Of a stretch of DNA of 64,000 nt, positions 11,183 through 21,456 are shown piece after piece. The notes under the pieces are model-generated. The model did no database searches. It was not told where the DNA came from and saw only the letters and a list, made by a program, of their open reading frames with translations. The first letter of the stretch is position 1. The number at the start of each line of letters is the position of its first letter. The DNA comes from Dipteris shenzhenensis (taxonomy: Eukaryota; Polypodiophyta; Polypodiopsida; Gleicheniales). Location of the stretch: assembly GCA_047967505.1 (NCBI GenBank), contig CM106538.1; one strand, written 5' to 3'. Position numbers and translations under genes: made by a program.

Positions 11183-12744
11183 GAATGGTATCAGTCCAAA
11201 GACTGGCCAGGGTGAAGGGTGGACCTGTGATCCATCTAAGGCCTCTGCACATCTGACCCTCCAAATTTGTCAAGCAGTAATACTAGCCAGTATCTCCCAA
11301 GCAGAATCCACATCAGCATGTACTGGTCTATAGCAGGAGATACACACATCCTCCAGAGAGCAAGGCTCAACTAGGTGTTGCCAAATCAAGATGGCCCAAG
11401 AAGCATCCTACCACTCATAGAAGATATGAGGCCCTGACAAAGAGAGCTAAGCCATTGATCCCCAAGTCATGAAGAAACGAGAGGGAGCAAAAGTACTTGC
11501 CTGCAATCCCATAAGCAATGACGAGCCGACTCCTCAACAAATGAGCACCTAGGACAATTGGAGTCTGCTTGTCCTCCACCTTTTCACTTCGATCCCTCCA
11601 TGAATAGAAAGCCAAAAAATAAAGCGATCTCTCTATTTCTTCAGGATTTCCAGAGCCTCCTCCAAAAGACTCTCTGCAAATCAGCGGAAACCTGATAAGT
11701 CTCCGAATGAGGGGATCTGGAAGGTCTCCACAACCTCTACAACTAATCTGGAATCTCCTGGCATTACTGATCGTGTAACCAAAAAAAGAAGACTCTTCTC
11801 TTGGTTCCCTGCAGCAGCAATCGATTCCCACTCTTCGAGAACCCACAGAAGATACTTTAGGGGGACTCCTCCATAGAGCCACAACCTCCATGAACCTGAG
11901 AGAGAAAGGTGAGGGCTTGGATCTATATGCCATGCAAAGTCCTTTCCCTGCTCCACATAGCATATGATTCTGATAGGTTGAAAAGACATGCCCATAAGAA
12001 TATCGTCTGAAGAAACAAATAGCCTGCCACCTGATTGTACAAAGACCAAGGCATCCTCCTGTGCTCCCAAAAAAGCAATGACCTGAAGAGGAATGCCTGT
12101 CCTTGAAAAAGCCCCCATCCACTATGAACAAACCACGGGTTTGTCATCTATATCCACCTAATAATGTGGTAAGGCTGCATCTATCTAAAGCATCCTCCCT
12201 GTACTTCCTCTAAGGTGACTGATCAATTGTTGTTGATGATCTTCTAGAATCCTTTTGAAGGCTTTCCAAGCCCTACAAATGTGGTAGGGCCTCTCTCCCA
12301 CCTGGACCACTGCATATAATGAGACAAACCAAGCTGCCTACCATGCTCATCAAGTATAATGTCATTCCATATGATAGGTTGAATGTCAATCTCTTCGAGA
12401 GAGGAGGGAGGAACTCTTCGAAGGGTACTTCTAAAGCTTGCCCAAGCTTTCAATAGCCACCATAAGTGGGGAGGAAGGAGATCTGAGATAGGCTGAAGTG
12501 AAAATCCATGTGGTGTTGTCCATCCAGTCTCCACCTGAGGAGGGGCTGCAGGGATGAATGCAATGAATAAAGGCATTTCCACGGCTCATCCCTAGGCATA
12601 AATCCTCTAGCCACAAACTTGCAAAGCAAGGCCTACATTGCAAATATGGGTCTATGATGTTGAGACCCCCCTCTTGTGTGGGAAGGATCAAGGTCTCCCA
12701 AGCCACCCTAGCAATAGTGTTTGTTGTGCCATCTAGCCCACTTC
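11183..12744 (-). pseudogene. LINE ORF2 C-terminal half, interrupted by copia A
   Basis: Read on the minus strand this starts near 12706 with AWETLILPTQEGGLNIID, the post-polymerase block of plant LINE ORF2. It continues with GNAFIHCIHPCSPSSGGDW and LWLYGGVPLKYLLWVLEEWE, and reaches the zf-RVT domain at about 11495-11560 (NCPRCSFVEESARHCLWDC, a CxxC...HxxxxC pattern). Several frameshifts are needed. After the zinc region the sequence resembles the tail SWAILIWQHLVEP...IWRVRC and then meets the GAATG target site of copia A at 11183. A close relative of the same LINE is at 25601-26604, with nearly matching DNA around 12655-12705 and 25930-25980. Confidence 0.8.
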
Positions 12745-12779
12745 ATAAATAATTCCTTATAGGCCTTATAAGCTGAGTA

Positions 12780-13019
12780 ATGCAATCCCCATCACTTGCC
12801 TTATTTCTTGTAATTGCACTCCATGATCTTTTCCGAGCCTATGGAGAAGTGAGGGGTAACCAAGTGCATGTTCTCTTTGATCCGAGCAGCTCTCACAATT
12901 TTGTTAATTATAAACTTGTGCAAAAACTGGAGTTGTCATCTTCTAGGGAGTTCATGGTCCGGGGTTCCAGGGCTAATTATTGGCTGGAATTCACACTTTG
13001 TTCTAGGACTGATTACTAG
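12780..13019 (+). pseudogene. Ty3/gypsy aspartic protease scrap
   Basis: The 79-codon frame contains GEVRGNQVHVLFDPSSSHNFVN followed by KLVQKLEL, the retropepsin layout of Ty3 polyproteins in which the catalytic triplet is normally D(S/T)G. Here it reads DPS, so the active site is lost. Nothing of gag or reverse transcriptase is attached, and it abuts the end of the minus-strand LINE. Confidence 0.65.
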
Positions 13020-14262
13020 CTAGAGCTTGCATATCTAGCCGCTGCAACTCTATTGCCAGGAGAATCGTCTCTTCCTCTGTCAGTGCTGGATTAAGGGCCT
13101 GATTGCATTAAGGACTCCGGGTATGCTTCTTATTCTTTCCAGGTGTGCTTTGCTGGCCAGTTCTATGAAGGATCGAGGCAGTCCTAGGAATAGTTGCGGG
13201 AGAAGAGAAAAGCCAGAGATTTGACGGCGACGAGCAAGGTGAGCGGAGCTTCTGCATCTTTTGAAGCCTCTCCTTGTTTCGCAACTTGCCCCAGCCTCCT
13301 CTCCAGCCTTGCCATATAGGCCCAGCCTGGCTCTGTTCGTGCAAGCCTTGGGTCTCTTGAAGGGCCTTTTCTGTGGGTTCGAGGGCATCTTGGAGCAACC
13401 CGTGCTGCTCACGGCACCCATGGCTCCCCTTCAACCAGTGGTTCAGCCATTGTGAAGCCTACAAGGATCTTGGCTTGTCGAGGCACCCGTCCAGATAGGC
13501 GCAACAGCTTGTGCAGCTCTTGGCGCAAACCCCTTCTCTTCTCTCAACATGGGGTTTCTCGTTTGAGCCTCGGAGAAAGAAAAGTTTGGTGCAAAAGAAA
13601 AGTTTGGTGCCGGTCCGATTGACTAGTTCGGGCTGGATGAGCATGGAGGTGTTGTGTACCTATGTTGGCTGAGAGCACAGCTGCTGACTCGTGGAGTTAA
13701 TTCGGCTGCAAGTACTGTTTCGTGGAGCTGGAGCATAGAAGACTTTGTGGAGGTAAAGATCGTCACCGTCCGCCTCTTCATCGCTCTGCAGAAGTTGAGG
13801 GTGGCTGACGGTGGTTAGGGTAATCCTGGTTAACTTAAATGCAGTTAGTTAACCCTGGGTTGGTTGACCTTGGTTAGTTGCCAGTGGTTAATTGAACCAG
13901 TACCCATTTAGCCTAACCCTAGTCCAGTTAGCCTGACCTAATCATACCAGTTTGGTTAGTGTAACCAGACTGGGATCAGTACAGCTACTTTGGTTAGAGA
14001 TCAGTTATAAACTAACCAGACCAGAGCCAGCTAGTTTGGTTAGTGTAACGAATCGGTTACTCATCCAATTACTATCCAAAAAAAAAAAAAGGGAGGAAAG
14101 ACGAGGCAGTTGCAGAGCTAGTTTTTGCCTTCAAATTCCACCCATCTGTCAGTTTACTGTCAGAAAATCAGTAGAAAATCTGAGATTTGCTGAGTATGAA
14201 AGTTGCATGCCTTTGCATAGCAAAAGGGCAAGGCAGCTTCTGCTTCACAGCTCCAACACTAC
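13020..14262. other. Unassigned intronic stretch with GGTTA/TAACC-rich tract
   Basis: 13020-13800 is moderately GC-rich with overlapping open frames on both strands, none of which I recognise. From about 13805 to 14065 the sequence is unusually dense in GGTTA/TAACC and TTAGT words (for example agttagttaaccctgggttg), without a fixed period. A run of 13 A follows at about 14078-14090. This could be the 5' untranslated part of the LINE that starts at 14263. Confidence 0.4.
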
Positions 14263-15139
14263 TTGGAGGGCAATGTTTGTTTGTCCGGAGAACTGACCTT
14301 GATAGCGACCCTTGGTCTGGCAAGAAGGGCTCACATGGCAGCACCTTCGACCCCCATTGTGGTTAAGATTATGCTCTCTCTGGAAGACAAGCAGCAGGTC
14401 AAGTGTGAAGTAGAGGCTTTGCAAGACAGGGCCCTAGTGGGTCACATTGTTGGGCTCATCCCGTCGAGGAAACAGTTGGCTTCAGGCGAGCTTAGCCCTA
14501 GGGGCTGACCACATCCAAGAGGTCACGATCCATGGGAGAGGAGTCTTCCTCATGCAGCTGAACTCCCTTGACACCATGGCCTCCCTTGTCGTGCAGAGCC
14601 CTATCCTACTAGGCCCTCATGTCGTCTACCTCCTTCCTTGGTACCATGGCTTCACAGTCGAGGACATGGATTCGACTCATCACGTGCCACGATTCCCAGT
14701 GACGCTCTGCTTCCCGGGGCTTTCGAAGGAGTACAGATCTATTCTTCCTTCCATAGGGAATTATTTTGGCACAATTCTAGAATCTCTGCCACAAACAGCG
14801 GCTTCAGTGGTGGCAGACGACGTGGTCCCCCGCCTTCGGGTTATCGCAGAGTTTCCAAAGTCCCTCCCAGAGGAGATCCTCCTGAAGACCTTAGATGGAG
14901 GCGAGTTCAGACAGCGTGTGGAGATCTTTGGCTTGCCCGAGCAGTGTCTTCAGTGCAGACAGATGGGTCACCTAGCACGGGACTGTTTGGTGGGCAGGGC
15001 CTCTCAACAGAGACAGGAGCATAGGGAGGCTCAGCACTGTCCATCAGCCAGGCAGCAACAGACTCAGACACCTTGGGTCGAGCCCTCCCAAGGGACTTGG
15101 ACCAAGGTGGAGAAAAAAAAGCCCTCCAAATCAGCTTGA
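14263..15139 (+). pseudogene. LINE ORF1 (DUF4283-type RNA-binding protein with CCHC knuckle)
   Basis: Plant LINE ORF1 proteins bind element RNA. Here the N-terminal part (KIMLSLEDKQQVKCE, DRALVGHIVGLIPS) is in one frame. After a frameshift near 14470 the rest follows in the next frame: GRGVFLMQL, the ...VVYLLPWYHGF segment, RFPVTLCFPGLS, and a C-terminal zinc knuckle CLQCRQMGHLARDC at 14945-14986. The protein ends with a lysine-rich tail at 15139. The layout (DUF4283 then zf-CCHC) is typical for the first ORF of plant L1-type LINEs, and ORF2 of the same element follows. Confidence 0.8.
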
Positions 15140-15535
15140 AAAAACAAAAGAAGGAGAGTCAGACTTAAAGAGTGCAAGAAGGTGCAGACTTGGCTAGGCC
15201 CCCAGGGGAGGGAACTGCGGGTCTCCCAGGGAAAACCGCCACTTTTCAGTTGGGTTTTTCTCCAAAATAGACAGGAATTGGGAGCAGCTAGTTGTGTGTT
15301 TCGCTTAGGTCCTCAGGTTCAGCTCAAGCAGGCATCATACTGGACGCTATAGTAGTGCACGGATAGGCTTGGAGTTGAGGCCGCCTTCTTGATGCAGTGG
15401 GCCATCAAGGTAGGCATCGAGCCAGTTATGCCACTAGTTTGGCGCCGAGTGGATTTGGACTACTCCCTCTCCAAACCACCGGTGAAGTCACAAAATTCAG
15501 AGGTTGTAGTGTAGGCTCCTTCGCATAAAAGAGCC
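15140..15535 (+). other. Spacer between LINE ORF1 and ORF2
   Basis: No coding motif is seen. The position and length fit the inter-ORF spacer of a plant LINE. Confidence 0.5.
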
Positions 15536-17208
15536 TTGTTTTCCACCCCCCGCCTCGCCATGAGTTGGACCATGGTGAGGTGGAAAGTGCACGGACTCCA
15601 CGATCGGGCACGTCAGCAACCCCAACAGTTCTTACTTTGCCAAGAGTTACAGAGAGCAGTGGTTGGCAGGGCGGTGGATTTCCTTTTGGTACAAGGGCAT
15701 ATGTTTTCTGCCTCGAACATCAGACATAAAGGCCACCTCCTTCCTGGGAGAGGCCCGGAGATTTGGTCTCCCGCAGTGGGAAGGAGTGGAGGGGTTTGCA
15801 TTTCAAACTCGCCAAGTAGTGGCATCAGAGGTGTATGACCACGGGGAGCTCATTACAAGTAGAGCAGTCTAGATGGGATTACGAATGGGAGATTCCAGGA
15901 TTCGGATCCTGAACGTGTATGCCCCAGCTTGTAGACAGTAGTGTCCGGCCTTTTGGAGGCGCTTGACCGATTTTTCCCCTGGATGTCATGGATTGTTGGA
16001 GGGGACTTCAACAATCTTGAGTTCGGAGAAGACAAACAAGGGGATGATTCTTTCTCTGAGATGCCCGCGGCAGAGAAGAGTGCCTGGGAGCAGTTTATCT
16101 TTTCCGTCTGTGGCAGGGACCCCTGGAGGGAGGCTGAGTTCTCCTATGGAGATTGGGCCATGCATAGAGTGGTTCCATGGGCATTCTTGCAGGGACTACC
16201 CTCTCAGACCACTCGCTGATTGTGCTTCATTTGTAGCAGCCCCGTTGAGGGCTCCCACACAAAGGGGGGGGTTCGCATCCCAGATGCGTTGATGCAGGAG
16301 GAGGAGGTGCAGTAGGTCATATCGGAGATTTAATAGCAGCCAGAGGACACTCCGGAGGGTGGCTGGGCATCTTCTAAGCGATTCAAAGGAGCAGTGAGGA
16401 GCTCCGCACCTAGGCTCTCCGTTGTTGTTTTTCCCTTCAAGAGAGAGAGAGAGAGCTTTGAGGTGTGACTTAGCCTCCATTGAGCATCTCAGGGAGCAAG
16501 ACATGGAGTCTCAGTGGCTTGCTGACAGATATGAGTGCACGGCTGGAGCTTCAGGACATCGAGTTGAGGAGGGTTGAGTATTCTTACCATTCCGCTCGTG
16601 CTCGTTGGGTACAGCAGGGGGATAGGATGAGCCACCAATTCTTTCATGCAGAAACTGAGAGACGCTAGTGGCAGGGTGGTTTCGACCCTCGTGAGATTAT
16701 GGAGTTGGCTTCATATTTCTATCGACACCTTTTTCAGGCTGAGGAGGAGTCCACCTAGCTGCAAGAGGCCCACGAGGCGATATGGGAGCATGTCCCAGCT
16801 GTGGTCTCTCAGGGCGTGAGCAGCCAGTTGGATTCTCCCTTCACAGATGACGAGCTTCGGGAAGCTCTCAAGGCACTTCGGACTCAGAAGTGCCTAGGGG
16901 AGGTCCCCGGTCTTCTTCAGGAGCTTCTGGCCTTTTGTGCACACCCCACTTCGGCTAGCCTTTCAGGAGATCTTTGACTCAGGAGCACTGCCACCGTCCC
17001 TGAGCAGAGGTCTCCCTGAGCAGAGGCTGGATTTGTTTGATCCCGAAGGGAGGGGACCAGTCGGACATTCAACAGTGGAGACCGATCACTCTGCTAGACA
17101 TCGCATACAAGATCTTAGTTAAGGTCTTGAGTTTGCAGCTACAACCCCATCTAGTCGACATCATCCACAAAATGCAGACAAGTTTTGTCTAGGAGCGTAG
17201 CATCCTCG
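15536..17208 (+). pseudogene. LINE ORF2: EEP endonuclease and start of reverse transcriptase, cut by copia B
   Basis: The endonuclease opens with SWTMVRWKVHGLHDRARQ, then shows RILNVYAPA (about 15895-15925), GGDFNNLEFGEDKQG (about 15999-16045) and LSDHSLIVLH (about 16200-16232). The linker to the polymerase is clear: YHSARARWVQQGDRMSHQFF, FYRHLFQAEEE and FTDDELREALKAL. The polymerase begins with QQWRPITLLDIAYKILVKVL at about 17076-17135 and then HKMQTSFV...ERSILVLK. The coding sequence stops exactly at the 5' LTR of copia B (17209). There are several frameshifts and stops. The remaining polymerase is not found on the far side of copia B because that side is truncated. Confidence 0.88.
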
Positions 17209-18318
17209 TGTTGAAAAGGTCACCTCCCCATCTGTAAGCTCCCAAATGAGGAGAGCGTGGGGGAGGGAGACCTAGGGCAGGATGTGCCCAAGAGAGAAAA
17301 AGGAAAGTACCTGGACACATCAAAGTGGCTGCAACACATGGCGTCGAGACCATGACAGATGGCGATGCATACATGGCATAGATCTAGCCTGGAAGAGACA
17401 TATCTGGAGCAGCACGAGATGGCGGGGTATCCCAGTGTACAGGTGCCTACATGGCAAGCTATCTGGCAAGGTGTGTGGGTAGGCACATGGCCTGCAGAAT
17501 ACCCTAAAGATGGCACAGGAATATGGCGGGACAGATCAGCAAACAGGTCGGCCAACAGTAGAGCTGGTTGGGGCTGGTTGAGCCAGCCAACCAGGCTTTG
17601 GTTAGGCTGGTCAAGAGGGCTGGGTCCCTGCATGGAACAAAGGCTGAAAAGGGCCCAGTGAAGTCCCTTATATAGGGCCCTGGTTGGGCTGGTAGGGACA
17701 GCCAACCAGGTCGGTTTTCAGCCAGACTGAGTCCGCCAAAATAGGGCTGACCAGTCGGTATTTTTGCCAGGCCTCAGGGCCTATAAAAGGAGAGGCTCAG
17801 GCCTCATTTCTTATCCAGCAGTGCAGCTTTCAGCAGAGCAGAAAGGAGCAGCAGAGCACAACCCTTGGGGCCTACATCCAGAAGCTGAAGGAGTACCAGT
17901 GTTGCTGCAGACTTAGCTCAGTGTGAGGCTGAGACCTTGGCTGTCTTCTAGGGCAGCAAGGAGCTGAGGTCAAAGGATGACAAGTCTACAGAAGCTCCAG
18001 GTGGAGCACGCGGGCTCGAGTCTAGAGATAGCCAGCTGATAGGAGAAGGACCTTGTGGTAAGATCAGAGGACCACACCATTGGTGGGACTCTGGATCTCT
18101 CTCTCTTGTATTGTGTCCATAGTTTTGGACGGAAATATATATTTTGGTGGTTTCTCTATCTGGCCGGTTCATTGTCTATTGATGAGTTTGCACATCTATT
18201 GAATGCACATAAGTAAAGAAGTTTGTGATTCCACACCCCACACCGCACACTGTGTGAGCTCTTGGGTATTACTATAACTCTTCCGCTGCGTGTACCCTCT
18301 GTTGGGTATTTTCTAACA
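17209..18318 (+). repeat. 5' LTR of copia B with TATA box
   Basis: 1110 bp, beginning TGTTGAAAAGG and ending TTTTCTAACA (TG...CA with imperfect terminal inverted repeat). A TATAAAA box is at 17782-17788 in the context ctataaaagg, a likely promoter. Over the shared ~520 bp I count roughly 18-20 differences from the 3' LTR. Confidence 0.9.
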
Positions 18319-18330
18319 TGGTATCAGAGC
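18319..18330 (+). promoter_or_regulatory. Primer-binding site of copia B
   Basis: TGGTATCAGAGC immediately follows the LTR. It is the standard complement of the plant initiator methionine tRNA 3' end used to start minus-strand synthesis. Confidence 0.88.
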
Positions 18331-18544
18331 CCAAGTAGGAGGCTCACAGGTGTGGGAGCCTGAAGGCAAGGACCTTGCTGAAGGACGACCCTGATTCAGA
18401 AGCTCTAGGGAATCAACTTCCACGATTGGAGGATTGTGCCCTTGCGAGAAGGAGGGTGACTCAGGTTCAGTCAGGTGCGTTCAAAGTTTTGGTTTATTGA
18501 AATTGAGTTTGGTTGACTTTGCTATGTGGTATAAACAGCAGAGA

Positions 18545-20062
18545 TGTCGACCTCTACAGCCTCTTCAGCCCCTGCTTTCCCTTCCTCCTCCCCCAATTTT
18601 CTCTCTTTCACTATCCCTAACTTTGGAGAGTCTAGGAACCTGGACGGGGGACTAATTACCCAATCTGGAAAGTGAAGATCCGGAGTCAATTAGTGGCTCC
18701 GAAGTTGTGGAAGCTGACCACGGGAGTGGAGTTGAAGCCGGAGGACATGGTGGACAGGAAAGGGGAGATACTCATGGCAATAGACAGAGATGAGCTTGAA
18801 GCTTACGGCGGACTCCGTTCTCCCACATATCCAGCTGGCCGAGACGTCAGTAGAGGCATGGGCCACCCTGAAGATCCGGAGTCAATTAGTGGCTCGGAAG
18901 TTGTGGAAGCTGACCACGGGAGTGGAGTTGAAGCCGGAGGACATGGAAAGTGAAGATCCGGAGTCAATTAGTGGCTCGGAAGTTGTGGAAGCTGACCACG
19001 GGAGTGGAGTTGAAGCCGGAGGACATGGTGGACAGGAAAGGGGAGATACTCATGGCAATAGACAGAGAGGAGCTTGAAGCTTGGGAAGACAGAGATGCCC
19101 ATGCCTTGGCAATAATCATAGGGACTACGGCGGACTCCGTTCTCCCACATATCCAGCTGGCCGAGACGTCAGTAGAGGCGTGGGCCACCCTGAAGGATCT
19201 GTACGAGACGGACAACACCTCTCGGATTGTGCTTCTTCAGCATCAACTCTACAATCTTGATATGGAAGAAGGAGATACGGTACATAGCCATTTGACGAAG
19301 GTCAAGGTGGTGAGGGATCAGCTGGCAGCAATTGGTCTGAAGACAGACTCATGCCATTTGGCCTTGATGGTACTGAGAAGATTGCCTCGGAGTTTCAAGA
19401 GCTTTGTTACAACTGTGACAGCAGGACAGAGGACCAAACCTCTGACATTCGAGGAGTTGTGTCCATTACTGCTACAGGAGGAAGCTCGGGAGAAGCTCTA
19501 CAACGAGGACAAAGACGAAAAGGCGAAGGATTCCGCTCGCAAAGGAAAGGGAAAGCCTAACAGTGGCAAGTCCAAGAAAGACGACTCTGACGACGAGGGG
19601 ACTTCGAAGAGGAAGCATAAGAAGAAGTGTTTCTACTGTGATACGCCAGGACATTTTGCAAAGGAATGCAGAAAGAAAAAGGCGAATCTGAAAAACAAAA
19701 AGGAGTCTGACTCAGATTCAGAGGGAAAGGCCAAAGCAAATGTGGTAATCGAGGAGTTGTTCCTGGTGACATCACCGAGTGTTACCGAGGTTAGATATGT
19801 TGATCCAGAAATCACAGTGAGGATGTCTGACATAGAGATGTGGGTCGACGAGGAGTCAGATGCCTTTGTGAAGGTGAAGGACAGCATGGAGCGCTTGGTA
19901 CCTTCCAGGTGTGTGGCTGTTGACACTGACACGAGGGTGAATTCCATGGCAGGCCCTGGGGTCTCATGGTCAGATGGATGCTGGAGTTCAGAAGGGGACA
20001 GTACAGGATTACACAAGCAGGCAGTACAACAGACTGGTATGTATTTGATATTCTGCATTTAA
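18545..20062 (+). pseudogene. Copia B gag with internal triplication and zinc knuckle
   Basis: The likely start is ATG 18545 (MSTSTASSAPAFPS), leading to PNFGESRNLDG, where one extra G shifts the frame before TNYPIWKVKIRSQL. The following block (LWKLTTGVELKPEDM) occurs three times, at 18673-18750, 18870-18946 and 18952-19028. From 18950 an open frame of 370 codons covers the usual gag helices (ADSVLPHIQLAETS, ATLKDLYETDNTSR, HLTKVKVVRDQLAAI, RRLPRSFKSFVT), a lysine-rich stretch and the knuckle CFYCDTPGHFAKEC (19628-19669). The last 120 residues are acidic and unlike a protease. The intact helical core and knuckle are notable in a gag-only element. Confidence 0.87.
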
Positions 20063-20636
20063 GCCTTTATAGCATGCTGTGGAGAGACTCTGCTCTTCAT
20101 TTGTCTCAGGGGATAAGAGATTGGCCTTCTTCGAAGGCAGAAGGGGAAGTATTGGTGCTTCTTCAAATCTTGGACGCAGATTGCTAGAAGGTGATGGACA
20201 AAGAGTACTGAAGCCAGAAGAGTACCTGCTTGAGAACTCAGCGAGAGTTCATGGTCCATGTTATTTGGAAATATTCATTGGTTGCAGACCTTGCCATTGG
20301 AAGGACGGGTTGAAACAGACCCTCAGAGCATGGTGCTTGGAAGACTCCAGGTTGTTCACTCATTATGAGGGGGACGACTAGAAGATCGTGACGGCTGGAT
20401 TGCTCGAGTTCAGAGGCGGGAACGTGACTTAAGGACGTGGTACTAGGAGGTGCTACCAAAGATGGACCTGTGTACCAAGATGGTGTGCGGAAGCGGAACC
20501 GGACTTGGTGGAGCAGGAGCCACTGCCACAAAAAGATTTCGATGCCGAAAGGTTCCAGAGGACTACAACCTTGGAGTTACTGGAGCATCATCATCGACGT
20601 GTTGGCATTGGGCCGAGATGTGTCGGTGAGAGGGGG
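20063..20636 (+). other. Copia B internal tail, non-coding
   Basis: Between gag and the polypurine tract no pol motif is present in any frame. Short open frames exist, but none resembles a copia domain. Confidence 0.6.
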
Positions 20637-21156
20637 TGTTGGAAAGGTCACCTCCCCATCTATAAGCCCCCAAATGAGGAGAGCGTGGGCGAGGGAGACC
20701 TAGGGCAGGATGTGCCCAAGAGAGAAAAAGGAAAGTACCTGGACACATCAAAGTGGCTGCAACACATGGTGTCGAGACCATGGCAGATGGCGATGCATAC
20801 ATGGCATAGATCTGGCCTGGAAGAGACATATCTGGAGCAGCACGAGATGGCGCGGTATCCCGGTGTACAGGTGCCTACATGGCAAGCTATCTGGCAAGGT
20901 GTGTGGGCAGGCACATGGCCTGCAGCATACCCTAAAGATGGCGTAGGAATATGGTGGGACAGATCAGCAAACAGGTCGGCCAACAGTAGAGCTGGTTGGG
21001 GCTGGTTGAGCCAGCCAACCAGGCTTTGGTTAGGCTGGTCAATAGGGCTGGGTCCCTGCATGGAACAAAGGCTGAAAAGGGCCTAGTGAAGTCCCTTATA
21101 TAGGGCCCTGGTTGGGCTGGTGGGGACAGCCAACCAGGTCGGTTTTCAGCCAGATT
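20637..21156 (+). repeat. 3' LTR of copia B, truncated
   Basis: It begins TGTTGGAAAGG and matches the 5' LTR until cagccaga(c/t)tga, where it is replaced by the LTR of a minus-strand copia. About 590 bp of the LTR, including its TATA box, are missing. Confidence 0.88.
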
Positions 21157-21167
21157 GATGAAAATCT

Positions 21168-21203
<36 letters not shown>

Positions 21204-21456
21204 GCTTGAGAGCTGAAAGCTTGATAGCTTGGTTGCAATAGAAGAGTGTAAGAGTACAACTGAAAGAGTGAGAGATAAGGTTTTGTCACTAGGAGAGATA
21301 AGGTTTTGTCCTAGTGACAAAACCTTAGTAGTCACTAACCATAGTTAGTGAACTAACTGTGGTTAGGGGGAAAAACCTCTTAAAGAGGGAAAAGTGCCCT
21401 TAACAAGATTATTAAATTACATTGGTCACTGCTGAATTATATCTATAATTCTCACA
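21157..21456 (-). repeat. Putative LTR of copia D with GA microsatellite and perfect 17-bp hairpin
   Basis: On the minus strand it would start TGTGAGAATTATAG at 21456. It contains (GA)n at 21169-21200 and an inverted repeat whose arms aaggttttgtcactagg (21277-21293) and cctagtgacaaaacctt (21310-21326) are perfect complements. The left border is set only by the end of copia B similarity. Confidence 0.6.

Larger units (their letters stand above)
17209..21156 (+). mobile_element. Copia element B, gag only, with 1.1-kb LTRs
   Basis: The full 5' LTR is 17209-18318; the 3' LTR begins at 20637 and is cut at about 21156, leaving about 520 bp. The internal part of about 2.3 kb contains a gag with zinc knuckle and then about 570 bp without any protease, integrase, polymerase or RNase H motif. 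The primer-binding site TGGTATCAGAGC (18319-18330, initiator methionine tRNA type) and the polypurine tract GAGAGGGGG (20628-20636) are intact. It fits the described class of non-autonomous plant elements that keep only gag (TR-GAG), or is a simple deletion product. It sits inside a LINE. Confidence 0.85.

Noticed and set aside
11182-11196. atggtatcag after the copia A 3' LTR as a primer-binding site of another element
   Set aside because: The GAATG there is the target duplication and matches the sequence before the 5' LTR, so this is flank, not an internal start.
12244-13434. Overlapping 100-codon frames on both strands as separate genes
   Set aside because: Those up to 12744 are alternative frames of the broken LINE; those beyond show no domain.
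13805-14065. Interstitial telomere repeat
   Set aside because: The words are GGTTA/TAACC in mixed order, not TTTAGGG or TTAGGG arrays.
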